Part shown: positions 16,775 to 26,964 of the stretch, piece after piece
Position numbering within the stretch: position 1 is the first letter of the stretch
Layout of the letters: each line of letters opens with the position of its first letter
Source of the DNA: Devosia sp.
GTDB lineage: Bacteria > Pseudomonadota > Alphaproteobacteria > Rhizobiales > Devosiaceae
Direction of reading: 5' to 3'
Length of the DNA: 64,000 bases
NCBI RefSeq assembly: GCF_028290435.1
Contig: NZ_JAQGJV010000027.1
Location: 1-64,000 of the forward strand
Program-made: the position numbers and the translations under genes
The notes under the pieces: model-generated
What the model was told of the DNA's origin: nothing
What the model saw: only the letters and a program-made list of their open reading frames with translations
Databases searched by the model: none

Positions 16775-18955
16775 TTACTTCACTTCGCCGATCGACCAGA
16801 AGAAGGTCTCGCCCGAAGAGTCGTCCACACCGTCATTGTCGGTGATGACGAAACCGGTGCCGGCAGCGTCGATGGCGAAGCTTTCGACCTTGTCGGCGAT
16901 GTAGCCATTGTTGGTGGCCAGGTCCGGAACCAGATCACGTACCAGCTCCTTGGCGACGACAGGCAGTTCGCCATCAAGGGAAGCGCCCTTCAGGTCGGAC
17001 AGCTTGACGCGGTAGATCGCCTTGAGCTTGGCCTTGAGCGAAGCCTGGTTGTCGCGTTCCACGATATAGGCGTAGTCGCCGTGCACGGTGATTTCCGACA
17101 GGCCATTCCAGGTGCCTTCGGCCGGAGCTTCGAGCGGGTAGTGGACCGCCGAGAATTCCTTGGCGGCAATGTTGTAGCCGATCAGCTTGACCTGGCCCTT
17201 GGCGTCGTCAGCCCATTCGCGCTGCATCGCAACCCACAGGGTGGCTTCGTCGCCAGTGCCCACTAGCGCGATGCCTTCCGAACCGAAGCGGACGGCACCA
17301 GCCATCAGCGCGGCCGGGAACGGCACTTCTTCCAGGATCGCGCCATCGGCGTCGACATGGAACAGGGCCTGGGGGGTCAGCTTGGCAGCATCGCCCTCGG
17401 AAGCCAGCCAGAAGCCGCCTTCACCGTCCAGCGTGATGCCTTCCAGATCGAGCTTCTGGGCGGGGTTGCCGCCGCGGGTGACGACGGTCTTCTTGACGAT
17501 GCGGGCCGGCTTGGCGGTGGCATCGATCTCGTAGATGGCCGGGGCGTTGGTCAGCACGCTGTCGGACACGGCGTAGAGAATGCCGGGCTTTTCGGCATCG
17601 GCAACGGCGCCGGAGATGGCGGCCCAGCCGATCGGGTGGCCGTCGGCGTCGAGATCGGAGACGAGCTGGGGATAGGCGGCGGTGCCTTCAGCCAGTTCAT
17701 ATAGCATGACGTGGGAGCCGGCGAGGCCATCGGCGCGCAGATCGTTTTCATTGGCGGTGACCAGCAGGTTGCGCGACGGGATGGCGATCAGGCCTTCAGG
17801 ACCAATGCCCGAAGCAACGGACTGCAGGTATTCGGGAGCCGCGCCGGTATCCTTGTAGATGGCGATCAAGGAAGAGCGTTCCTCGGCAACGAAGATGTAT
17901 TGAGTGCCGCCGATGGTGGCGACCTCCAGGCCCTCGGGCTCGACGCCCTTCTTGTTGCGCTTGTCGGGATAGTGGCCCATCTGGGCAGCCATGACGTCGA
18001 GCGTATTGCCCGAGTCCCAGTTCACCGAACCATCGCGATTGAAGATGGTGAAGCCGCGCGAGCCGCCGTTCCAGTCGCCCTCATTGGCGACGACGAGGCG
18101 GTCGGCGTCGAGCCACTTGATGGCGTCGGGTTCGCGCAGCAAGTCGTCCTTCTTGCCGGTGAAGACGATCTGGCCGTCATTCTTGGTGTCAATGCCCTCG
18201 ACCGAAGTCGAGCCGGCAGTGAAGCCGCCGGTGACGGTGCCGGTCTTGGCGTCGACAATGGCGATCCAGTTGTTTTCCTGCAGCGTGACGGCGACTTCGT
18301 CATTGTCGTTGAAGGCGACGAATTCGACTTCAGCATCTTCCGGAGCAATATCGGACAGGCCGGTCAGCTCGACGCGCTTGATGCCGTCTTCGGTGACCTT
18401 GCCGTCGGCCAGGGTCACGAGGACCAGGTAGCCCGAAGGCATCTGCGGGATGGCGCCGTCATTGACGCTCTCGTCACGCTCGTTTTCGATGGCGATGGCC
18501 AGGATGGTGTCGGCCTTGTTGTGGGCGATCGAGTCGGGCTGGCCGCCGAGCTGGAATTCACCATCGACGGTCTTGGTGGCGATATCGACCACGACAAGCT
18601 TGCCGGACTGGTCGACGAAATCCTTGCTTGTGTTGACGGCCACGTAGGCCTTGGCGCCGATCACGGTCACAGAAGTGGGCTCGCCGCCCATATCCATGTA
18701 GCCGGCCGGCTTGGGCGCCTTGGCGTCGGTCACGTCAACGAAGCCGATGCCGCCGTTCGGGCTATCGGAATAGATCAGCATCATGCCGTCATCAGTGGCG
18801 GTGATGATTTCGGAAGAGGTGGCTTCGGCGTCGGGCGCGTTGAGCTCGACGGGGAAGCTGGCAATACGGTTGAACACCGGCGCGGCAAAAGCGGGCACGG
18901 CAGTCGAGCTGAGCAATGCGGCCGTCAGGACGACGGAGAGATTTTTAATGAGCAT
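16775..18955 (-). CDS. exported phytase/esterase-like beta-propeller protein, Pho-controlled
   Basis: 726 residues from the ATG at 18955, where a signal peptide begins (MLIKNLSVVLTAALLSSTAVPAFA) behind GGGGGCC. The N-terminal part has repeated propeller-type blades (VTVIGAKAYVAVN, LADGKV, GVEPEGLEVATIGGTQYIFVAEE). The C-terminal part resembles the esterase-like-activity-of-phytase family (KLDLEGITLDGEGGFWLASEGD; WNGLSEITVHGDYAYIVERDNQ; VESFAIDAAGTGFVITDNDG). The likely role is an extracytoplasmic phosphate-ester or phosphodiester hydrolase, by family only. Three tandem Pho boxes 57 bases upstream in the right orientation support phosphate-starvation control. Monocistronic, with a terminator after it. 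Confidence 0.85.
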   Translation of the reverse strand: MLIKNLSVVLTAALLSSTAVPAFAAPVFNRIASFPVELNAPDAEATSSEIITATDDGMMLIYSDSPNGGIGFVDVTDAKAPKPAGYMDMGGEPTSVTVIGAKAYVAVNTSKDFVDQSGKLVVVDIATKTVDGEFQLGGQPDSIAHNKADTILAIAIENERDESVNDGAIPQMPSGYLVLVTLADGKVTEDGIKRVELTGLSDIAPEDAEVEFVAFNDNDEVAVTLQENNWIAIVDAKTGTVTGGFTAGSTSVEGIDTKNDGQIVFTGKKDDLLREPDAIKWLDADRLVVANEGDWNGGSRGFTIFNRDGSVNWDSGNTLDVMAAQMGHYPDKRNKKGVEPEGLEVATIGGTQYIFVAEERSSLIAIYKDTGAAPEYLQSVASGIGPEGLIAIPSRNLLVTANENDLRADGLAGSHVMLYELAEGTAAYPQLVSDLDADGHPIGWAAISGAVADAEKPGILYAVSDSVLTNAPAIYEIDATAKPARIVKKTVVTRGGNPAQKLDLEGITLDGEGGFWLASEGDAAKLTPQALFHVDADGAILEEVPFPAALMAGAVRFGSEGIALVGTGDEATLWVAMQREWADDAKGQVKLIGYNIAAKEFSAVHYPLEAPAEGTWNGLSEITVHGDYAYIVERDNQASLKAKLKAIYRVKLSDLKGASLDGELPVVAKELVRDLVPDLATNNGYIADKVESFAIDAAGTGFVITDNDGVDDSSGETFFWSIGEVK

Positions 18956-19011
18956 GATAAGGCCCCCAGGATCGGTATGAACCGGCCCCGAATACGGACG
19001 CAAGAAAACCG

Positions 19012-19044
19012 GGGGATGACAGCAGCGTGACAGAAAGATGACAA
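19012..19044 (-). promoter_or_regulatory. three tandem Pho boxes (PhoB-type sites)
   Basis: Read on the minus strand, three consecutive 11-base units are TTGTCATCTTT, CTGTCACGCTG and CTGTCATCCCC. The Pho-box consensus is tandem 11-base units starting CTGTCA. Phase, orientation and position (57 bases before the start at 18955) all fit PhoB activation of the phytase-like gene. No equally clear -10 element could be chosen. Confidence 0.72.
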
Positions 19045-19073
19045 TGCCGAAGGGGTGAAACGGCCGCAGGCGG

Positions 19074-21230
19074 TCAGTCGAGGAACACCGTGACGTCGTC
19101 GGAGCGGCCCTCGGAATCCACCACCGAGAGGGTCACGTAGCCGGGGCCATCCGGTTTCCAGGCATTCTGGCGGGCGAAGGCGGAGCGGCCGAACGGCGCC
19201 CCGTTGGCGAAGAAGGTGAAGGGCGGCACGCCGTTGCGCACCTTGACGATGAGAGAGAGATCCGCGCCCGAGGCAATGCCCAGATCGACATCGACGCCAT
19301 CGGTGGGGAAGGCGATTTCGGGGGCGGCGTCGCGATTGACCATATTGTCATCGGGATGGCGGAAGCGCTTGAGCGGGGCGGGCAATTGCGAATTGGAGGC
19401 GACCAGCACACCGGCTGGCGCTGCGCGCAGGGGCACTGCCGGCGTGCCGAGGCGGTCGAAGGCCTCGAACAGCACGGGGGCGGCGGCGGTGATGCCGGAA
19501 ATACCGGGGACGGGTTCACCATCAGGGCGGCCGACCCAGACGCCGATGACGGTCTTGCCGTCATAGCCGATGGCCCAGGCATCACGGTAGCCATAGGAGG
19601 TGCCGGTCTTGTAGGCGATGCGACCGGGGGAGCCATTGAGCGGCGGCGGCACGTCGGCGAGAATATCGGAGACGTACCAGGCCGCAGCCGGATCGAGCAC
19701 CAGGGCCGCATTGGCGGGCTCTGTGACGCGCGGCTTGACGCCGTCATTGAGCATGACCGGCGAGCCGCCGCGAGCGATGGCGGCGTAGATGGAGACGAGA
19801 TCGCGCAGCGTGACGCCGACGCCGCCCAGGCCGATGGCGAGGCCCGGGGCCGTATTGTCCGGCAGCAGCGGGTTGGCGTTGGCGCGCTTGATGCGCGAGA
19901 CCAGACGGGCGGTGCCGACGGCGTCGAGCACCACGATGGCGGGGATATTGAGGGACTCGCTGAGGGCCTGGCGGATTGTGACGGTGCCCCGGCTGAAGCC
20001 GTCGAAATTGACCGGGACATAGCCGCCGAAGGCGGTGGGGCGATCCTCAATCAGGCTTTCGGGATGAGCTAGGCCCAGTTCGAACGCCAGCCCGTAGATC
20101 AGCGGCTTGAGGGTCGAGCCGGGCGAGCGCACGGCTGAAGTCATGTCGACATAGCCGTGGCTCTGTTCAGCGAAGAGGCCGGCCGAGCCGACTGAGGCCA
20201 GGATATTGCCGCTTGCCTGATCTGCCACGACGATGGCCACCGAGACTTTGGGGCCGAGTTGGGTTGCCCGCCCTGCCCCGAGCCGCTCCAGCGCGGATTG
20301 CAGGCGGCGATCGACGGTGAGTTCGATGCGCCGCGCGGTTGGCTGAGCCACGACCGCCTCCTGCGCCATGTGGGCGGCGAGCATGGGAAAAGGCTTCCGC
20401 GCAGTGGGGATAGGCTCGCGCTTGGCGGCGTCCGCCTCTTCCTGGGCAAGGGCGCCTTTCCTGACCAGTCGGTCGAGCACGCGATTGCGGCCGGCTTCCG
20501 CGGCCTTGGGATCGCGATCGGGACGGCGCGCTTCGGGAGATTGCGGCAGCGCCACCAGCAGGGCGGACTCCGCCGTGGTAAGGCGCGTCGGCTCCTTGCC
20601 GAAATAGGTGAGGCTGGCGGCGCGAATGCCCTCGATATTGCCGCCATAGGGGGCCAGCGTCAGATAGAGCGTGAGGATCTGTTCCTTGGTCAGGTGATGT
20701 GCAAGCGCGTCGGCATGCACCAGTTGGCGCACTTTGCCCCAGAGATTGCGTGTCGGTTCGCCCTCGATCAGCCGCGCCACTTGCATGGTGAGGGTGGAGC
20801 CGCCCGACACCACATGGCCGCCCGCACCGGCGAACTGGCCGACGGCGCGCAGCATGGCGGACCATTCGATACCGTCATTGGTCTCGAAATTCTGGTCCTC
20901 ATAGGCGATCAGCATATCGATGAAATGCCGGTCGACCTGCGCCACTGTCACGGGCAGACGCCAGCGCCCGTCGGTGGTGGTGAAGGGGCGCAACAAATCG
21001 CCCTGGCGATCCACCACGGCGGTCGAGACGGGGATGGTGGCAATATCGGGGGTCGGCGGAAGCGCTGAACGGAGGTCGCGGATGACGCCGAGGCCGTACC
21101 AGGCGCCTCCCGCGCCCAGGCACAGCAGCACGATCAGGCCGGCGGCGAGCAGCCGCCAGATTGGCAGTTTACGCCGGGGCTCGGGGATGAGCTCCGGCGT
21201 CGGTTCGATGGCTGTCGCCGCGTCGGTCAT
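19074..21230 (-). CDS. pbpC: penicillin-binding protein 1C (peptidoglycan glycosyltransferase/transpeptidase)
   Basis: 718 residues. A short cytoplasmic tail and one membrane anchor (LLAAGLIVLLCLGAGGAWYGL, about 27-47) are followed by a GT51 transglycosylase domain with catalytic Glu111 in AYEDQNFE and the GGSTLTMQVARL motif. The transpeptidase domain has Ser372 in SPGSTLK, SLN in SESLNIP, and Lys541 in KTGTSYG. The C-terminal 90 residues are the BiPBP_C domain of the PbpC subfamily. It polymerises and cross-links peptidoglycan in the periplasm. It is the second gene of a two-gene operon: its ATG overlaps the stop of the alpha-2-macroglobulin gene by 4 bp, the standard pairing for this family. 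Confidence 0.95.
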   Translation of the reverse strand: MTDAATAIEPTPELIPEPRRKLPIWRLLAAGLIVLLCLGAGGAWYGLGVIRDLRSALPPTPDIATIPVSTAVVDRQGDLLRPFTTTDGRWRLPVTVAQVDRHFIDMLIAYEDQNFETNDGIEWSAMLRAVGQFAGAGGHVVSGGSTLTMQVARLIEGEPTRNLWGKVRQLVHADALAHHLTKEQILTLYLTLAPYGGNIEGIRAASLTYFGKEPTRLTTAESALLVALPQSPEARRPDRDPKAAEAGRNRVLDRLVRKGALAQEEADAAKREPIPTARKPFPMLAAHMAQEAVVAQPTARRIELTVDRRLQSALERLGAGRATQLGPKVSVAIVVADQASGNILASVGSAGLFAEQSHGYVDMTSAVRSPGSTLKPLIYGLAFELGLAHPESLIEDRPTAFGGYVPVNFDGFSRGTVTIRQALSESLNIPAIVVLDAVGTARLVSRIKRANANPLLPDNTAPGLAIGLGGVGVTLRDLVSIYAAIARGGSPVMLNDGVKPRVTEPANAALVLDPAAAWYVSDILADVPPPLNGSPGRIAYKTGTSYGYRDAWAIGYDGKTVIGVWVGRPDGEPVPGISGITAAAPVLFEAFDRLGTPAVPLRAAPAGVLVASNSQLPAPLKRFRHPDDNMVNRDAAPEIAFPTDGVDVDLGIASGADLSLIVKVRNGVPPFTFFANGAPFGRSAFARQNAWKPDGPGYVTLSVVDSEGRSDDVTVFLD

Positions 21231-24200
21231 GGGCCGGTCGCGGAGATCTCGATGCTGCCCGCCGCGGTATTGGCGCGCAGGTCAGGACGATACATGTCCT
21301 CGACCGTCGCGCCGGGGAGCACGAAGGTTCCCGGCGCGGTGGCCCGCACCATGTAGGCGACCTTGAAGGGCGCCTGATCGGTGCCGTACTGGAAGGCGGC
21401 GACGAACTGGTCGGTCCGCGACTCCACGTGGCTAGGCTGATCCAGTGCCGGGAGCCAGCTGAGATCGCCAACGCCGGATGCGGACAGGTCGGGGTTTTCG
21501 ATTTCGAAGCCGGCCGGCAGCGGGTCGGCGACCACATATTGGCCGGAGCCGGTGGTCGAGGCCCGCATGGTCAACACCACGACGAAGCGATCGTTCTGGC
21601 TGACCGGGCTGGTCCCAATATCGAAGGCGGTGCCATCGGGCTGGAAGAACTCCCGACGGATGGTGAAGCCTTCGCTGCTGGCTTCCGGCGGAACTGCCGG
21701 GATGCCGGTTACGGAGACCTTCGCCTGCGTGGCCTCGGCGCCGTTGTTGACGATGGTCACGGCGGTGCCGCCGTCGAAGTGCTCCTGATCGAAGCGCTGG
21801 TAGACAGAGCCGGTCAGGTCCTTACCATCGACGGTGATGGCGCTATCGGCGGTATTCTGGGCGACGGCGGCCGCGGCAACCAGGGTCCAGGCGTCTTCCT
21901 GGGTGGAGGTATAGCGGGCGAGGTCTCGCGCCTTGGCGAGGCTTGCCGTCAGGACGGCGATGTCGACGCCCTCCGGCTTGAACTCCGACGCCAGCGCCAG
22001 GACGGCGGCGGTGTCGCGCATGCGGCTACCGTAATCGGTGCGGTAGACGTTCTTGGCTTCGGGCTCCTTGAGGGCTTCGACGGCAGCCTGGAAGGCAGTC
22101 GCCGCGCGGGTGCCGTCACCATAGAGAGCGAGGGCAGCGCCAAGCTGGGCCTTGGCCAAGGGTGAGCCGAAGGCATCGAGGCGAGCTTCAAGATAGTAAC
22201 GCAGATCGCCGATGGCGGCACGGCCGGCGCGGGCCATGTCGTAGAGCGCATAGGCCACGTCCTGGCCGCCATTGTCGAAATCGGCGGCGTAGGAGACTTG
22301 GTTGCCCAGATTGTCCAGTGCCATGTTCATCGCGAGGTCCGGCACCACATAGCCTGCCGCACGGGCCCGGAGCAGGAAGTCGGTGACGTAGGAGTCCAGC
22401 CACAGATCGGAGGTGCTCAGCGGACCCCAGAGGCCGAAACCGCCGGTTGAAGTCTGGTTGGACAGCAGCGAGGTGATGGCATCCTTGAGGCGCTGATCCA
22501 GCTCGGCATCGGTGCCCATCTGGATCATCTGCGCCACCTCGTTGAGGTAGAGCAGCGGGATGGCGCGGCTGGTGATCTGCTCGGAGCACCCATAGGGGTA
22601 GCGATCGAGCGCCAGCAGCAGTTCGGGAATATCGAGGCGGGCAACCGGCCCGATCCCGAGGGTCATGGATGCCGAATGATCGACGAGGCCGGCGAAGTAG
22701 CTGCCGTCGATGGTGACGGTGGCGCCCGGCTCGATGGTCAGCAGCTTGCTGGTGGTCCACGGGCCGCTGGCGGCACGCACACCCAGGGTCAGGTCCTTGA
22801 CGGTGGCCTTGCCCTCTGGGTCGGTGACGGTCAGCGTCAGCTTCTGGTCGCCGATGGCGGTGCCGGTCAGTCCCAGATTAAGGGACGTGCGGGCGCCGGC
22901 GGCGAGATCGACGCTGGTTTCGGCGGCGTCGGTGGAGAGACCTTCGCCGGTGGTCAGGGCAACCTTATAGGCGCCGGCGGGGCCCGAGATATTGTTGATC
23001 TCGACCAGCAGGCGCGATGTATCGTCCAGCCGCAGGAAGCGCGGCGGGCTCATGTTGATGACGACCGGATCGCGGACGATGACGTCGGCGGAGCTATGGC
23101 CCACCGCATCGGCAGACCAGGCCATGGCCATGACCCGCACGGTGCCCGAGAAGTCCGGCATGTCGAAGCTGACGGTCGCGGTGCCGTCGGCGCCGACTTC
23201 CACGATGCCCGAATGCAGAGCAACGAGGACCGAGGTGGGCGGGGGCGTACCGAGACGCGCGGCAGCACCGTCACCGCCGGAGCGCAATGCGCCCGGCAGG
23301 CCCTGGGTGGGGTCGATCAACGAGCCGTAAAGATCGCGGACATCCATGCCGAGTTGGCGCTGGCCGAAATACCAGCCATCCGGATCGGGAGTCTGGAAAT
23401 TGGTCAGGTTGAGAATGCCTAGGTCGACGGCGGCCACGGCCACATAAGCCTTCTGGCCGGCGGTGGCATTGGGGAGGCTGACCTTGACGGTGAAGGGCTG
23501 GCGCGGCAGCGACACTTTTGGCACGTCGAGATTGACGGTCAGCTTGGCATCGCCGGGATCAACATCCGCATAGGCCAGGCCCAGCGCGCGGGCCGGCATG
23601 CGCTTTTCGGCGACGCTGGCGGGGCGGTAGAGAATGGCGGTCACGTAAGCGCCGGGGCCCCAGTCAGCAGTGACGGGGAGGTCGATGGAGGCGCCTTCAG
23701 CCGGAACCGGGACGGCCTTCATGTCGATGATGCGGTCATCGACCACCATCACCAGCACGGTGCCGGCAAACTGCGGATCGAGACGCAGCACGGCGGTGTC
23801 GCCGGCCTTGTAGCTCGTCTTGTCGAGCGCGACCTTGAGGGTGTCGGGCGTGTCCGAACCGGCTTCGGGATAATAATAGCCGGCGTAGAATTCGTAGCTG
23901 GTCGAGGTCGCGTTCTCGCCGGTGCTCTCGATTTCAAGGCGGTAGAGGCCGTAATTGACGGCGGCGCCAACGGTGACGGGACCACTGGCCAAGGTGTCGA
24001 CCGAGCCATTGGCCACTTCGCGGGTCGTGGTGATGGATTCCCACTTCCAGGTGCTGCCGTCGCGATACCACTGGTAGGTGCTGTCGACGCGCGACAGGGT
24101 CCAGTTGAGGTCGGTATTGTCGATGGTTTCGCCGCCCGGGCCCACGGAGATGACGTCGAAGCTGGCCTGGCTGCCATCGGCAATGCCATTGCCGTCCGCA

Positions 24201-26737
24201 AACTGCGGCTTGACGCCGATGCGGTTGACGGTGGCGAGGACCGGACGAGACAGCGTGCGCTCGACCGTGCGGCCATTGGTATCAACCAGACGCATGATGA
24301 CCTGGGCTTCCAGCGGACGCGTGGTCACGCCGGGATCGGGCAGTGTCACGTCGGCGACGACATTGCCGCTTTCATCGGTGACGCCGACTTCGCCCAGGGG
24401 CTCGCGGCTGGTTTCGATAGTGTCGTCGAGACGGCCGAAGGTATAGCCGGGATAGTCCTTGAGGGTCGTGACCGGACGCAGCACGGCATCGGCTTCGACG
24501 GACAGGTTGGGGGCGGTGGCGCCGTAGAGATATTTGGCGGCGACGTTGATCGGGTTCGGCTCGCCGATCTGCATCGGTGCGTCGGGCGCGGAGATTTCGA
24601 AGGCCAGGCGCTCGGGCTCGAAGTCCTCGACGAGGAAGGTGGTGCTGGTCAGCGCCTCGGCTTTTGGATCGGCGTAAAGACGCAGGGTCCAGGCGCCGCG
24701 CATGGCATCTGCGACCATGGGCAGGGCGGCGAAGTAGCCGCCGGCGCCGCTATCCTTGAGCAGTTCGGTGGAAGCCAGGACGCCATCGGGACGCTCGACT
24801 TGCAGGGTCAGCGGCAGGTCGAGTACCGCCTTGGCGTGCACATCACGCAGCAGCGCGGTGAGGAACACGGTTTCGCCGGGGCGATAGACGCCGCGTTCGG
24901 TGGTGGCGAAGGCATCGAGCGGACCCGGCGATGGACGGCCCTCGACACCGCGATCGGTCAAGTCGAACGCGGTCTTGGACATGTCGAGGAAGGCGTAGTC
25001 GCCCTCGGTCGTTTCGGCGACCAGCAATTGCGGGGCGCGGCCGCCGGTGCCACGGGCGAGGCCGGGCGCAAACACTGCCTGGCCATCGGCATCGGTGGTG
25101 GTTTCGCCCAGGATTTCGTTGTTGACTGCCACGAGGCGGACCTTGGAGCCGACGATCGGCTCGGCGGTGCTCAGCGAGCGCACGAAGGCGTGCACGCCGT
25201 CATCGCCCGAAATGGTGGTCAGGCCCATATCGGTGACGATGAACCACTGGGTGGCGAGATCGTCATAGTCTTCGTCGCTGTTGGCGGCGGCCTTGGTGAC
25301 CTTGCCGGTCACCACATAGGCGCCGGGCGCGATATCGGTCAGCGCTTCGCTCACCGGAATGGCCGTGGTGGTCAATTCGTTCGGCTTGCCCTGGGCCAGG
25401 TCGATCTGGCCGGTCCAGATTTGCTCGCCATACTCATTGGCGACGTCGCTGGCCGAATAGCCGCTGAGCGAGCCGGCGAAAATGCCGTTGCGCACGGCAG
25501 TGGCGATGGAGCGATCGCCGATGCGGTAGATGGTGATATCGGCGCTTGCGGCATTGACCGAAGTGATCGGCAGGCCGCCGCCGAGACCGGCAGGCATCAC
25601 ATAGGCATTGTTGGCGAAGGCCACGAAGGGCGAGCGGTCCGGGATATAAACATTGAGCACCACGTCCTTGCGGAGGCTCTCATTATCGGCCGACGGCAGG
25701 CCGGCACGGACCTTGATATTGTAGCGGCCGCCATGTTCCAGGCCCTGGATACAGATCTGGCTTTCTGCGGTTTCCACCGCGATCTTGGGCGCGTTCTCGA
25801 CGGTGATATAGCTCGACAGGTCCGTGTTGCTGGTGGGCAGCGGATCGGAGAACACCATGCAGACGCGCGGCGTGGTGGCTTCTGCATCGACTTCGTTGGA
25901 GGTGATGCGGAAGCCGTGTTCGGCCACGACTTTGTCGAGATGGGCATCGAGTTCAGCATCGGGCGCCAGGGCCAGACGCGCGCGATAGGTGGCGATGGCT
26001 TCGCGCCACATCTGCGCATATTCGAGGCCATGCGCGACGGCGGCGAGAGCGGGCGTCCGCTCCTCGAGGGTCTGGGACTGCAGGAACGCGTTGAGCGCCG
26101 CCGACAGGCCGAGTTGGCCGAGATCGGAGCTATTATCGCCTTCGGGCTGGCCGGCAACGGCATCGGCCTGGGTCAGCGCAACCGTTGCCAGCTTTAGCCA
26201 CACGGCGGGATCATTGTCGTTGACGCCAAGCGCCTGGCGATAGGCCAGCAGGGCCGCGGCGGTGTTGGCGTCCTCGGCGGCCTGATCACCGGCGGCCAGC
26301 AGATCGGCGTAAGTGGTCTTGGGGGGCGCCGGGTCGGACTGCGGCAGTGACTGGGCGAAGCTGCGCGCGCTATCGATCACACTCTGCGCGGGGAACGGCA
26401 ATTCGGACTGGCGCGCCGCGGCGGTAACAGCGGGGATCGGCGACCGGTCGACCCGGCCGGATGTGGCCTTGGCAAACGCCGTCTCGGGACCGACGTCGCC
26501 CTTGAGGAAGCACCAATTGGTTTGTTCGTTGAACGTGAAGGCGCGGCAGATGCGATCATCCTTGCACCCGCTCTGGCAGGCATCGAGATCGACGTCCTTG
26601 AGGATGGAATAGTCGAAGCCGGGCAGATCGGTGCCCTTCATCAGCGATATTTTTTGAGCAGCGGCGGGAGCCGTCAGGGCCAAGGCGAGGAAAAAAGCCG
26701 CACAAAGCCACACGGCGAACGCGAATAGACGCTGCAT
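21227..26737 (-). CDS. bacterial alpha-2-macroglobulin with thioester and N-terminal PAN/apple domain
   Basis: 1836 residues with a Sec signal (MQRLFAFAVWLCAAFFLALALTAPAAAQ). Residues about 35-85 carry a cysteine-rich PAN/apple-like module (LDACQSGCKDDRICRAF..WCFLKGD). They are followed by repeated macroglobulin beta-sandwich domains, the bait region and the complement-like barrel. The thioester motif is intact: YPYGCSEQ, with Cys1384 and Gln1387, so it can trap proteases covalently. The lack of a lipobox suggests a soluble periplasmic form, or anchoring via another route. Bacterial forms guard the periplasm when the envelope is breached and are co-encoded with PbpC, as here (4-bp ATGA overlap). 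SD is AGGGG before the ATG. Confidence 0.93.
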   Translation of the reverse strand: MQRLFAFAVWLCAAFFLALALTAPAAAQKISLMKGTDLPGFDYSILKDVDLDACQSGCKDDRICRAFTFNEQTNWCFLKGDVGPETAFAKATSGRVDRSPIPAVTAAARQSELPFPAQSVIDSARSFAQSLPQSDPAPPKTTYADLLAAGDQAAEDANTAAALLAYRQALGVNDNDPAVWLKLATVALTQADAVAGQPEGDNSSDLGQLGLSAALNAFLQSQTLEERTPALAAVAHGLEYAQMWREAIATYRARLALAPDAELDAHLDKVVAEHGFRITSNEVDAEATTPRVCMVFSDPLPTSNTDLSSYITVENAPKIAVETAESQICIQGLEHGGRYNIKVRAGLPSADNESLRKDVVLNVYIPDRSPFVAFANNAYVMPAGLGGGLPITSVNAASADITIYRIGDRSIATAVRNGIFAGSLSGYSASDVANEYGEQIWTGQIDLAQGKPNELTTTAIPVSEALTDIAPGAYVVTGKVTKAAANSDEDYDDLATQWFIVTDMGLTTISGDDGVHAFVRSLSTAEPIVGSKVRLVAVNNEILGETTTDADGQAVFAPGLARGTGGRAPQLLVAETTEGDYAFLDMSKTAFDLTDRGVEGRPSPGPLDAFATTERGVYRPGETVFLTALLRDVHAKAVLDLPLTLQVERPDGVLASTELLKDSGAGGYFAALPMVADAMRGAWTLRLYADPKAEALTSTTFLVEDFEPERLAFEISAPDAPMQIGEPNPINVAAKYLYGATAPNLSVEADAVLRPVTTLKDYPGYTFGRLDDTIETSREPLGEVGVTDESGNVVADVTLPDPGVTTRPLEAQVIMRLVDTNGRTVERTLSRPVLATVNRIGVKPQFADGNGIADGSQASFDVISVGPGGETIDNTDLNWTLSRVDSTYQWYRDGSTWKWESITTTREVANGSVDTLASGPVTVGAAVNYGLYRLEIESTGENATSTSYEFYAGYYYPEAGSDTPDTLKVALDKTSYKAGDTAVLRLDPQFAGTVLVMVVDDRIIDMKAVPVPAEGASIDLPVTADWGPGAYVTAILYRPASVAEKRMPARALGLAYADVDPGDAKLTVNLDVPKVSLPRQPFTVKVSLPNATAGQKAYVAVAAVDLGILNLTNFQTPDPDGWYFGQRQLGMDVRDLYGSLIDPTQGLPGALRSGGDGAAARLGTPPPTSVLVALHSGIVEVGADGTATVSFDMPDFSGTVRVMAMAWSADAVGHSSADVIVRDPVVINMSPPRFLRLDDTSRLLVEINNISGPAGAYKVALTTGEGLSTDAAETSVDLAAGARTSLNLGLTGTAIGDQKLTLTVTDPEGKATVKDLTLGVRAASGPWTTSKLLTIEPGATVTIDGSYFAGLVDHSASMTLGIGPVARLDIPELLLALDRYPYGCSEQITSRAIPLLYLNEVAQMIQMGTDAELDQRLKDAITSLLSNQTSTGGFGLWGPLSTSDLWLDSYVTDFLLRARAAGYVVPDLAMNMALDNLGNQVSYAADFDNGGQDVAYALYDMARAGRAAIGDLRYYLEARLDAFGSPLAKAQLGAALALYGDGTRAATAFQAAVEALKEPEAKNVYRTDYGSRMRDTAAVLALASEFKPEGVDIAVLTASLAKARDLARYTSTQEDAWTLVAAAAVAQNTADSAITVDGKDLTGSVYQRFDQEHFDGGTAVTIVNNGAEATQAKVSVTGIPAVPPEASSEGFTIRREFFQPDGTAFDIGTSPVSQNDRFVVVLTMRASTTGSGQYVVADPLPAGFEIENPDLSASGVGDLSWLPALDQPSHVESRTDQFVAAFQYGTDQAPFKVAYMVRATAPGTFVLPGATVEDMYRPDLRANTAAGSIEISATGP

Positions 26738-26964
26738 ATCTAACCCCTAGCAAAGCCCCCCGGCTCCTGCGCGCACCATATGGGTCCGACAGCGAGCGGT
26801 AAAGGTGTCGTATTACATGCTAATTGTCCCGGGTTGACGACGGCGGTCGGTGCAGGCTCGTTCGGACGAAGGGTGCCGATCACTTTGGGTGCTGCGGTGC
26901 CTTGGAACTGTCGGTCTGCGTTCATCGGCGCAATGCTAGTGGGGCTCCCAACGGAGGAGCCGAG

